NCBI GenBank assembly: GCA_007120035.1
Contig: SKON01000027.1
Span: 1-44,678 of the forward strand
Source: Myxococcales bacterium
Lineage (GTDB): Bacteria; Myxococcota_A; Bradymonadia; Bradymonadales; Bradymonadaceae
DNA length: 44,678 nt
Direction of reading: 5' to 3'
The stretch's first letter is position 1. Each line of letters starts with the position of its first letter. Below, in pieces: positions 1 to 6,262 of this stretch. Both the position numbers and the translations under genes were made by a program. A model generated the notes under the pieces. That model had not been told where the DNA came from. It did not search any database and saw only the letters and a list, made by a program, of their open reading frames with translations.

Positions 1-256
1 GGAGGCCGAGGAGGCGGGGTTGGTGGAGGTGGTGCTTTCGCCGGAGGGGTTCGACGAGGGGCTAAAGGACTTCGCCGCCCGGCTCGCCGGGGCCCCGCGG
101 TCGGTGATCGGGGCGCTGAAGGCCGGGGCATGGCGAGCCGTAGCGCTTCCACGGGAGGATGCGTTGGCAGCAGAGCTCGGGCCGTTCTGTGAGCTCTGGG
201 TCGACGAAGAGCACGTCGAGGCCGTCGAAGCGTTTCTGGGTCGAGAGCAAGGATGA
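1..256 (+). CDS. C-terminal end of a crotonase (enoyl-CoA hydratase/isomerase) family protein, 5' truncated
   Basis: The reading frame is open from base 2 and ends at 254-256. About 84 residues are visible and the gene starts outside the window. The fragment has the layout of a crotonase C-terminus: an AEEAGLVEVV strand (usually AxxxGLVxxVV), a helix with LAxxLAxxP, a conserved lysine (SVIGALKAG), then an acidic amphipathic helix ending in an EAVEAFLGR-like segment. Crotonase-fold enzymes act on acyl-CoA thioesters, but the catalytic region is not in this window, so the substrate cannot be named. The stop overlaps the start of the next gene by 4 bases (ATGA), so the two are probably translationally coupled. 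The family call rests on this C-terminal pattern only. Confidence 0.5.
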   Translation, partial: EAEEAGLVEVVLSPEGFDEGLKDFAARLAGAPRSVIGALKAGAWRAVALPREDALAAELGPFCELWVDEEHVEAVEAFLGREQG

Positions 257-1248
257 AGAGCCTCTTTCCGGGTGTGCTGCTCCTATTGATCGTCGCTGGA
301 GCGTCGGCGCTGATCGCACAATTCTTGCCGCCTGTGATCGGCCCGGTGTTCGTGGCTGTGGTGCTGGGGATCCTGGTGGCGAACATCCTGCGGCCCGACA
401 TGAAGGTCTACGGTCCCGGGGTAAAGCTGGGGCTGAAGAAGTTTCTGAAGGTGGCCATCGTGCTCCTGGGGGCGGGGATCAGCTTTCAGGAGATCCGAGG
501 GTTTGGGCTGGAAGGCCTGATCGTGATCGTGACGCTGATCGCGGCGGTCTTCGTGGTGGCCGTGGCGCTGGGGAGGTTGCTGAAGGTCGCCTTGCGGCGG
601 GTGTTGTTGATCGCCGTCGGGGTGTCGATCTGCGGGAACACGGCGGTGGCGACCACGGCGCCCTTGATCGACGCCGATGAGGACGAGGTCGCGATGGCCG
701 TGGGGATCGTGACCCTCTTCGGGGTGCTGAGCGTGCTGCTCTATCCCCTGATCGGGACCTTGCTGGGGATGAGCGATCTGATCTTTGGGGTGTGGGCGGG
801 GACAGCGATCAACGACACCTCGCAGGTGGTGGCGGCGGGGTTCATCTTTAGCGAGGAGGCCGGCAAGGTCGCGACGACGATCAAACTGACCCGGAACGTG
901 ATGATCGTGCCCGTCGTCCTCGGGGTGGCCTACTTCTACCGGCGGCGAATGCAGGCCGAGACCGGGGAGAAGGTGAAGATCCGGGAGATCTTCCCCACCT
1001 TTGTGTTGGGGTTCTTGGCGTTGGCCGCGGCGAACAGCCTGGGGTGGTTGGCCGAGGGGCTTCAGGAGGGTCTGATGGCGACGTCGAGGTTCTTGATCCT
1101 GGTGGCCCTGTCGGGGATCGGGCTCTCCGTGGACCTGAAGAAGCTGAAGGGGATCGGGTGGAAGCCCTTCGGGTTCGGGTTCGTGGTGGAGTTGATCTTA
1201 GCGGTGGGGGCGGTCTTGTTGATCCTGGCGGTGTTCGGGGTGTGGTGA
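253..1248 (+). CDS. YeiH/YadS-family (UPF0324) putative sulfate exporter membrane protein
   Basis: This 331-residue integral membrane protein is almost entirely hydrophobic helices, about ten by eye. Family signatures are present: LLGAGISF at residues 71-78, SICGNTAV at 125-132, WAGTAINDTSQV at 181-192 followed by VAAGFIFSEEAG, and KLTRNVMIVP at 211-220. The length matches the family (about 320-350). The family is annotated as putative sulfate exporters and some members sit beside sulfonate or sulfoacetate pathways; the substrate here is not shown. The ATG lies inside the stop of the upstream crotonase-like gene (ATGA overlap), so they are likely one operon. The next gene is convergent, 31 bases away. 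Confidence 0.88.
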   Translation: MKSLFPGVLLLLIVAGASALIAQFLPPVIGPVFVAVVLGILVANILRPDMKVYGPGVKLGLKKFLKVAIVLLGAGISFQEIRGFGLEGLIVIVTLIAAVFVVAVALGRLLKVALRRVLLIAVGVSICGNTAVATTAPLIDADEDEVAMAVGIVTLFGVLSVLLYPLIGTLLGMSDLIFGVWAGTAINDTSQVVAAGFIFSEEAGKVATTIKLTRNVMIVPVVLGVAYFYRRRMQAETGEKVKIREIFPTFVLGFLALAAANSLGWLAEGLQEGLMATSRFLILVALSGIGLSVDLKKLKGIGWKPFGFGFVVELILAVGAVLLILAVFGVW

Positions 1249-1279
1249 TCGGCGTGGTTGCGGTAGCTGTGCGCCGAGG

Positions 1280-1804
1280 TCAGGGGTGGCAGTCGTCGAT
1301 CGTGGCGTCGTCAAACCAACTGCGGATCTCAGCGTCGATGAGGCTTTCGCAGTCTTCCAGAGTGCTGTCTTGCCCGTCGAGCTCGTCGATACAGCTGAAG
1401 TCGACCTCATCGGCGGATTCACAGGTATCGGCGGCGGCCTTGACTTCGTCTGCGCAGGCGAAGACCTCGGGGTGGTTCGCTTCATGGCAAAGGAGGTAGC
1501 CCTCGAGGGAGTCCGGTGGTGGCGGACCGGACTCTACAGCGTCTCGAATACAGGCGGAGACCTCGTCGATTAAGCCCGGATCGTTGTCCTCGCAGAACAC
1601 GGCCTGGCCATCACCGCATTCGCAGATCGTATCGAAGTAGGTGGTGTAGAGAATGACGCTTCCTTCGAAAGCCCGAGCGAACCGTTCGGCTACGTCCGTG
1701 TTGGGTTCGCCGGTGGGGCCACCTTGGTTCACGCTGATCGCTTCGGGTTCGCCGCAGGCCGTGAGGGCGACGAGGAGTGCGGCGAAGAATAGATGTCGAG
1801 TCAT
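1280..1804 (-). CDS. Cysteine-rich lipoprotein of unknown function
   Basis: The 174-residue product begins with a lipoprotein signal peptide (MTRHLFFAALLVALTAC, lipobox LTAC, Cys17), so it should be anchored to the outer or inner membrane and face the periplasm or outside. The mature part has ten further cysteines, spaced regularly through an acidic, helix-friendly sequence (ICECG, VFCED, SACIRD, LLCHEA, VFACAD, DTCES, FSCID, EDCES, DDCHP). This suggests a small disulfide-stabilised domain. I do not recognise a named family. Convergent with the YeiH-like gene and divergent from the DUF202 gene, so it is probably a single-gene unit. Translation from the first ATG gives a complete signal peptide, which supports that start. 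Confidence 0.7.
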   Translation of the reverse strand: MTRHLFFAALLVALTACGEPEAISVNQGGPTGEPNTDVAERFARAFEGSVILYTTYFDTICECGDGQAVFCEDNDPGLIDEVSACIRDAVESGPPPPDSLEGYLLCHEANHPEVFACADEVKAAADTCESADEVDFSCIDELDGQDSTLEDCESLIDAEIRSWFDDATIDDCHP

Positions 1805-1887
1805 ATCGTAGGCTGAGAGGGAAGGAGAGCAGTTGCAGGGGGGGGCAGAGGGTAGCCAGAGACACCGGGGTTCTCATCTTTGAGCAT

Positions 1888-2284
1888 ATGACAGATCGGG
1901 ACGAGCGAGAAGAGCTGGCTGAAGAGCGGACGGAGTGGGCGGACCAGCGGACGTTTCTGGCGAGACAGCGAACTCTGGCGAGTTGGCTGCGGACCAGTCT
2001 GGCCTGTATGGCCGTGGGGATCGGGGTCACGGAGTTCGTCACCGAGGTGGAGCCTCAGTGGATCATCTCCGCCCTGGGGGGGGTTTGTGGGCACCGGCGT
2101 GGGGATTTTGGTGCTGTCGTTCGTGAGCTATCGGCGGGTGCCGACCCGGAGTGATGAGAAAGAGCTGGGGTTGTCGCACCGGTGGATCTTGTGGATCTCT
2201 GGGGGGTTGCTCGTGTCCGGGTTGCTGGCGCTCGTGGTGCTGTTGCTGAGGTCAGGCACGGGGATCATCGCCGTCGGAGGCTGA
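1888..2284 (+). pseudogene. DUF202 (YidH-like) small membrane protein, reading frame broken at a G8 run
   Basis: From ATG 1888 the product starts with a charged segment and then the DUF202 signature, here WADQRTFLARQRTLASWLRT followed by a membrane helix (SLACMAVGIGVTEFV). The frame then meets eight G residues (2076-2083). Reading straight on gives non-membrane sequence with a stop at 2154. In the next frame, from about 2084, the expected second and third parts appear: FVGTGVGILVLSFVSYRRV, a short loop, and another hydrophobic helix ending at 2284. With seven Gs the frame would be continuous at about 131 residues, normal for this family. The break is therefore a one-base insertion: a real mutation, a slippage-prone site, or a sequencing error in the homopolymer. 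The function of DUF202 proteins is unknown. Confidence 0.75.
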
Positions 2285-2329
2285 GAGAGGTACTGACCGG
2301 CCGCCAGGAGTAGCCGAGGTCCCGGGCGA

Positions 2330-2572
2330 CTAGTCGAGGTCCGGGGCACTCCGTTGGAAGTACCAGGGGAGGGAGTTGGCGAGTGGATGAACGCGCTGGA
2401 AGATCACGTTTTGAAGCCTCGGGCTCCAGGCGTGGACCTCTTGGGGGGCGTAGAAGAAGGTGTAGGGCTGCTCCTCATGAACGATATCTTCCACAAAGGG
2501 AAGAAGGTGTGTGGCGCCGACCTCGGGATGGCGAGCCATCTCGAAGTAGAAGACCACATCTTCAGCAATCAT
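2330..2572 (-). CDS. Small hypothetical protein downstream of tRNA-Pro
   Basis: An 80-residue frame starting MIAEDVVFYFEM and ending APDLD. The composition looks protein-like, with mixed hydrophobic and aromatic residues and alternating charge, and without the Arg/Pro/Ala bias of shadow frames in this GC-rich DNA. The frame extends upstream through the tRNA terminator and tRNA, but that part is plainly tRNA read-through (an artefact often seen as [14 protein letters not shown]), so I place the start at the first ATG after the terminator. I see no clear ribosome binding site and no domain. It may be a small orphan gene or a remnant. Confidence 0.35.
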   Translation of the reverse strand: MIAEDVVFYFEMARHPEVGATHLLPFVEDIVHEEQPYTFFYAPQEVHAWSPRLQNVIFQRVHPLANSLPWYFQRSAPDLD

Positions 2573-2603
2573 CTGTCGACGCTCCTGGAGCCAAGAAATG
2601 AGA

Positions 2604-2636
2604 AAAGCGGCTAACCCGTTAAGGATCAACCGCTTT
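2604..2636 (-). terminator. Rho-independent terminator of tRNA-Pro
   Basis: On the minus strand, AAAGCGGTTGATCC and GGGTTAGCCGCTTT form a 14-bp stem with three G-U pairs around a 5-base loop. The T-rich stretch TTTTCTCATTTC follows. It begins 8 bases beyond the tRNA 3' end and has the right polarity for the tRNA gene. Confidence 0.85.
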
Positions 2637-2644
2637 CTCGGAAG

Positions 2645-2718
2645 TCGGGGCGACAGGATTTGAACCTGCGACCCCTTGCACCCCATGCAAGTGCGCTACC
2701 AGGCTGCGCCACGCCCCG
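2645..2718 (-). tRNA. tRNA-Pro (anticodon GGG)
   Basis: The minus strand folds into a full cloverleaf. The acceptor stem is CGGGGCG/CGCCCCG, the D arm is GCGC-AGCCTGGTA-GCGC, and the anticodon stem is CTTGC/GCAAG with loop ATGGGGT (U33, anticodon GGG, G37). The T arm is GCAGG-TTCAAAT-CCTGT, with A73 as discriminator. The C1-G72 pair is typical of bacterial tRNA-Pro, as is the similarity to proline tRNAs around CGCAGCCTGGTAGCGCA. CCA is not encoded; the next bases are CTT. Length is 74 nt including A73. Confidence 0.96.
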
Positions 2719-2755
2719 ATTCCGTTGCGGCGGGTGAGCGCCGCGGGGAGAGATG

Positions 2756-2784
2756 GTCTAACCGGTTTCGGGGGGCTGCGTCAA
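2756..2784 (-). promoter_or_regulatory. Probable sigma-70 promoter for tRNA-Pro
   Basis: On the minus strand, TTGACG (2779-2784) and TTAGAC (2756-2761) are separated by exactly 17 bases. Transcription would start about 30 bases upstream of the mature tRNA 5' end. The -35 is a 5/6 match to consensus; the -10 is weak. Confidence 0.5.
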
Positions 2785-2916
2785 GGGAATTTGTCGTCGT
2801 GGTTCGAGGGGGCCTCGAGTCTCCGGTCGAGGTACCTGGGTGGAAAGGGGCTTTTCTGAGCGAAAGAAACCCTTAGAGTGTTCCCTGGGAAATCACCACT
2901 TACGATAGGAAGACTG

Positions 2917-3420
2917 ATGTCCGGACGACCGAGATTGCCACTGCCCTACAAGATCATGCTTGGGTTTGTGATCTGTGCCCCCGTGGTGGGGTGTTTCATC
3001 GGGGTGGTGTTGCCCCTGACGTTTCAGAAGATCAAGGAGGATCACGCCGCGGAGGCCATCGCCGAGGTGGAGCGAATGGTGGAGAGTGTGCAGGCTCTTT
3101 ACGAGGAGAGCTGTGAACTGCCGTCGGCGTTGCCGCGGCTCTCCGATTTGTCGACGTGCTGCGGTACGGAGCGATGCGAACCTTCACAGGAGGCCGTGGA
3201 ATCCTGGCGATCGGCGGGGGTGCATCTTCCAGAGGAGGCGCTGGTGTTCACCTTCGAGACTGTGGTGAGGGACGGTGACTATCTGGTGCGAGGGATCTCG
3301 GACTTTCGATGCGATCCGGCCTACAATCACACCTACGAGGTGAGGTTGACCCCGATAGAAGAGGGGGGGCAGTGTGTGCTGGTGGCGAGCCCGGGGGTCA
3401 CGCGGAACGAGTTCTACTGA
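2917..3420 (+). CDS. Membrane-anchored pilin-like secreted protein (unrecognised family)
   Basis: This 167-residue protein starts at ATG 2917, preceded by GATAGGAAG. A short basic N-terminus (MSGRPRLPLPYK) leads into one hydrophobic helix (residues about 11-33). A long amphipathic helix follows (about 35-62, AAEAIAEVERMVESVQ), then a domain with paired cysteines (ESCELP, STCCGTERCEP, FRCDP, QCVLV). The C-terminus has the look of minor pilins from deltaproteobacterial relatives: a strand with a Cys-Asp turn, TYEVRLTP, then GVTRNEFY. The canonical prepilin cleavage motif (G before F/M-x4-E) is absent, so it may be a permanently anchored pilin-like protein. An alternative upstream start at 2878 has a poorer ribosome binding site. 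Confidence 0.55.
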   Translation: MSGRPRLPLPYKIMLGFVICAPVVGCFIGVVLPLTFQKIKEDHAAEAIAEVERMVESVQALYEESCELPSALPRLSDLSTCCGTERCEPSQEAVESWRSAGVHLPEEALVFTFETVVRDGDYLVRGISDFRCDPAYNHTYEVRLTPIEEGGQCVLVASPGVTRNEFY

Positions 3421-3448
3421 GGACGTCGCTCGTCGATACGGAAGAGTG

Positions 3449-4450
3449 CTAGCCCAGGGGTGAGATAAAGATGGAGGAGATGAGGGCGGCGAGGACGAGG
3501 AGCCAGAGGAGGGCTGCGATCAAGCGGGTTTTGCGAGCCTTCTCTTCTTCGTACCACGAGGTGGGTCGGAGCCCCTGGACCAGGAAGGTGATGATGCCGG
3601 CGAGGTTGATGGCGACGATGTTGGTGAGGGTGAGCATGGCGGCGCCAAAAGCACCGGAGTAGTCCTGGGCGCCCAGGCAGAGGCCGACGGCGACCAGGGG
3701 AGGCAGGAGGGCGACGGCAACCATGACGCCGATCAGGGCGGTGGAGACCCCACGGGTGACGGAGAGGACACCGGCGACGCCGGCGGCGAGGGCAAGGGCG
3801 ATGTCGCCGATGTTGACTTCGGTACGAGAGGCGATCTCGGCGACCGTGAGGTCTACGGGGAGGAGGAAGCCGCCGAGGGTGGCGAGAACCAGAGCCAGCA
3901 GGAGGCCGAGTCCGTTGACGATAAGGGACCTTCTAATGAGTTGAAAGTCAGCCAGAGTGGTGCCAAGAGCGAGGGCAATATTGGGGCCGATCAAAGGGGC
4001 GATAACCATGGCGCCGATGACGATGGCCGGGCTGTCGCGGAGCATGCCGCCAGTAGCGACGATCGTGGAGAGGCCGACGAGGGTGTAATGGACGCTGGTC
4101 GTTCGCAGGGAGTCGTTGACCTCCTCGATCACCTCTTCGCGACTGATCCGGGGAGCCTCGGAGGTCCCCGATTTTTCGTCTTCCTCTTCGTCCTCCTCGG
4201 GAGTTTCGGATCGGGGGAGGGTGGCGGTGACCGCGGTGATGACGATTCGATAGTCCCCGTCGGCGCCAGCCTTCTCTTGGAGCCACTCCAAGAGGGCGTC
4301 GGTGCTGGTGGTGTCGGCGAGGATGCGGACCAGGCGGGCCCCGCTTTGTAAGGTCAGGTCGTGACGGTCGACGATGCTGAATTCATCGTCCAGGGACGGG
4401 AAGGGATCGGCAGATTCCGACAGGTAGATCTCGATCTGGCGCAGTGCCAT
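3449..4450 (-). CDS. DUF389 / TIGR00341 family membrane protein
   Basis: The 333 residues have the standard DUF389 layout. An N-terminal cytoplasmic ferredoxin-like domain (about 1-80, MALRQIEIYLSE...DYRIVITAV) is followed by an acidic linker (PEEDEEEDEK) and a helix with the EEV...EEV pattern. Then come six to seven transmembrane helices. Signatures include DSPAIVIGAMVIAPLIGP, ADFQLIRRSLIVNGLG, GVSTALIGVMVAVALLPPLVAVGL and NIVAINLAGIITFLVQG. The molecular function of the family is not established. It reads convergently with the upstream pilin-like gene, and the minus-strand lipoprotein gene 4462-5340 lies just upstream of its start (11 bases), so the two may be co-transcribed. Confidence 0.88.
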   Translation of the reverse strand: MALRQIEIYLSESADPFPSLDDEFSIVDRHDLTLQSGARLVRILADTTSTDALLEWLQEKAGADGDYRIVITAVTATLPRSETPEEDEEEDEKSGTSEAPRISREEVIEEVNDSLRTTSVHYTLVGLSTIVATGGMLRDSPAIVIGAMVIAPLIGPNIALALGTTLADFQLIRRSLIVNGLGLLLALVLATLGGFLLPVDLTVAEIASRTEVNIGDIALALAAGVAGVLSVTRGVSTALIGVMVAVALLPPLVAVGLCLGAQDYSGAFGAAMLTLTNIVAINLAGIITFLVQGLRPTSWYEEEKARKTRLIAALLWLLVLAALISSIFISPLG

Positions 4451-4461
4451 GGTGCCTCAGT

Positions 4462-5340
4462 TCAGCGCTCAGGGGTGCTGGCGGCGCCGTAGAATTCGAT
4501 GCCTGCAGCGTTAAAGAGGAGCTCTCCCTGGCCGGTCTGGGGGTCGATGAGGATCACGTTGCCCGTGCCAGTGGTGCCGATCAGGAGACCCCAGGCGGCG
4601 GTGAGGCCGTAGATCTGGGAGAAGCCCGTGGAGCCGACGGTGGAGGCCGCGGCGGTGCTGCCGTCGATCTCGACGAGGGTGTCGTGGCCAATCGAGGCGT
4701 CGGAGCTCATGAAGATGCGGTTGCCCTTGTCGATGACGCAGTCACCGCTGGAGTTAAAGCTCCATCCCATGGAGCCGACCTGGGTGGCCTGGGCGGTGTT
4801 CAGGTCTAAGAGGTAGAGCTTGTCGCTGGCGGTCATGTAGGCTTGTCCGTCCATGTTGACGCAGAGGCCGTTGGCGTTCTCGATGACGCCCATGTCTCCG
4901 ACGGTGTTCCACTGCTCGGTGTCGTAGTCGTAGCGGTAGAGCGTGGTGATGGAGATCCCGTAGAGGGCGCCGGAGGGAGTGGTGTCGATATCGAAGAGAC
5001 CTTCGGGGACCCCGAAGAGGGGCTCGACGATCTCTCGGAAGGGGTCGATTCGGTAGAGGGTGGAGGGGGAGTGGGCGAAGAAGAAGCACTCCGTGTGGGA
5101 GTCGAGATCCATACTGGGTTCGCAGAGGATCGGGGTGGGATCGGGTTCGGGGTCAGGATCGGGCTCGGGGTCAGGATCGGGCTCGGGGTCAGGATCGGGC
5201 TCGGGCTCGGAGGCGCGAGTGCATTGACCGGAGATGGGATTGACTTCCTCGCCAGGAGGGCATTCGAGGCCGGGAGCCTCATCGTCGCCGCAGGCGGTGA
5301 GGAGGACGATGACGGCGATGGAGAGGATCATTGGGCGCAT
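4462..5340 (-). CDS. Lipoprotein with Pro/Asp/Glu repeat linker and beta-propeller-like domain
   Basis: The 292-residue protein has a lipobox signal (VIVLLTACGDD, Cys17). A short cysteine-containing segment (LECPPGEEVNPISGQC) follows, then a rigid (PEPDPD)n linker at about residues 44-68. The C-terminal domain of about 220 residues has repeating blades such as TLYRIDPFRE, TLYRYDYDTEQW, KLYLLDLNTAQ, TLVEIDGSTAA and VILIDPQTGQ. Such repeats of roughly 40 residues, with a strand then D-x-x-T, are typical of secreted PQQ/propeller-type folds. The ligand is unknown. It lies 11 bases upstream of DUF389 on the same strand. The linker length may vary because it is encoded by an exact tandem DNA repeat. 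Confidence 0.72.
   Translation of the reverse strand: MRPMILSIAVIVLLTACGDDEAPGLECPPGEEVNPISGQCTRASEPEPDPDPEPDPDPEPDPDPEPDPTPILCEPSMDLDSHTECFFFAHSPSTLYRIDPFREIVEPLFGVPEGLFDIDTTPSGALYGISITTLYRYDYDTEQWNTVGDMGVIENANGLCVNMDGQAYMTASDKLYLLDLNTAQATQVGSMGWSFNSSGDCVIDKGNRIFMSSDASIGHDTLVEIDGSTAAASTVGSTGFSQIYGLTAAWGLLIGTTGTGNVILIDPQTGQGELLFNAAGIEFYGAASTPER
5142..5208. repeat. 18-bp tandem repeat inside lipoprotein linker
   Basis: Three consecutive 18-bp units (5142-5159, 5160-5177, 5178-5195) of the form CGGGYTCGGGGTCAGGAT, plus a partial fourth. The first differs from the second and third by one base. They encode the PEPDPD linker of the lipoprotein on the minus strand. The unit is a multiple of three, so copy-number change would keep the frame. 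Confidence 0.9.
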
Positions 5341-5512
5341 GGATCTGCTCGGAGTGAAGATCGTTACCGGTCAGGTGGCGAGGGAGTGTATCGAGAGAGG
5401 GGCGTAGTTTCAAACCGGTGGCGCCGGGATCGTCACGTCACAAGACCTCTTGAAGTCTGTGTTCCCGTGTCGTTGATTTCGAACCGAGTCAAAGGAACCT
5501 GGGAGTGTGCCG

Positions 5513-6169
5513 ATGTGGAAACGAGGGTTGATAAGTTGGGTGGTGGTGGCGATCGCGGTGGCCGTGGCCATGCCCGTCAGCGCAGAAGAGGTGACGGTGG
5601 ACCGGGAAGAGATGGAGATGGTGGACGTGGACGAGGCGGTGAGGGCCGAGAACGAGGCCCGGCGAAGCCGGACGATCTGGGGGATGGGGGTGCTCCTGGG
5701 GTGGTCTGCGGTGAATATGGTCACCGGTGCAGTGGGGAGAGCGAGGGGTGAGGGGCCGACGCGGTACTTTCATGAGATGAACCTGGGGTGGAACTCGGTG
5801 AACGCCGTGATCGGCGGGGTGGGGATGGCCGGTGCGCTCAGGGAGGACCCGATGGCGAGGGACGCAGGGGAGACGATGCGGGCCAGTCATGACCGGGAGA
5901 AGATCTTTCTGGTGAACGTGGGGTTGAACGCGGGGTATATGGCAGCCGGGTGGGCTCTGATGGAGCGTGGGGAGCGCCTCGACGACGATCGGCTCAGGGG
6001 ATACGGGCCGTCCCTGGTCCTCCAAGGGGCGTTTTTGCTGGCCTTCGACGCGGCGATGTTCGGGATCCAACGACGGGCCACCCGGCGGCTGGAAGAGGAG
6101 CTTACGGTGACGCCTGCTGTGGGGATCACCGATGAGAGCGTGCGGGTCGGGGTGCGGGGTCGGTTCTAG
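5513..6169 (+). CDS. Secreted or membrane protein, DUF6992-like (unknown function)
   Basis: A 218-residue protein starting at ATG 5513, with GGGAG seven bases upstream; a GTG at 5507 is too close to that site. A cleavable signal peptide is likely (WKRGLISWVVVAIAVAVAMPVSAEE). The mature part has an acidic helix with AENEARRSRTIWGM, then hydrophobic stretches at about 60-75, 90-110, 128-150 and 160-180. Repeated W-N/S-x-x-N motifs occur (LGWSAVNMVTGAVG; FHEMNLGWNSVNAVIGG; LNAGYMAAGWALM). I believe this pattern matches a family called DUF6992 but cannot check it. The end (ITDESVRVGVRGRF) is strand-like and terminates in Phe, as outer-membrane proteins often do. The function is unknown. Confidence 0.6.
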   Translation: MWKRGLISWVVVAIAVAVAMPVSAEEVTVDREEMEMVDVDEAVRAENEARRSRTIWGMGVLLGWSAVNMVTGAVGRARGEGPTRYFHEMNLGWNSVNAVIGGVGMAGALREDPMARDAGETMRASHDREKIFLVNVGLNAGYMAAGWALMERGERLDDDRLRGYGPSLVLQGAFLLAFDAAMFGIQRRATRRLEEELTVTPAVGITDESVRVGVRGRF

Positions 6170-6195
6170 GGGTCGGTTCCAAGGGCAGGGATCTA

Positions 6196-6223
6196 TTGAA
6201 TTCTCGTTCGCCGGCGCTACTAT
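6196..6223 (+). promoter_or_regulatory. Probable sigma-70 promoter for the YwqG-like protein gene
   Basis: TTGAAT (6196-6201) and TACTAT (6218-6223) are separated by 16 bases, 40 bases upstream of the start codon at 6263. Both boxes match consensus well for such GC-rich DNA. Confidence 0.5.
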
Positions 6224-6262
6224 GGCGCGGTTCGAACCCAACCACTGTCCCAGGAGGCTGAG

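Noticed and set aside
2573-2686. Protein start within the tRNA-Pro ([14 protein letters not shown])
   Set aside because: This is the well-known false translation of a tRNA; I start the small gene after the terminator.
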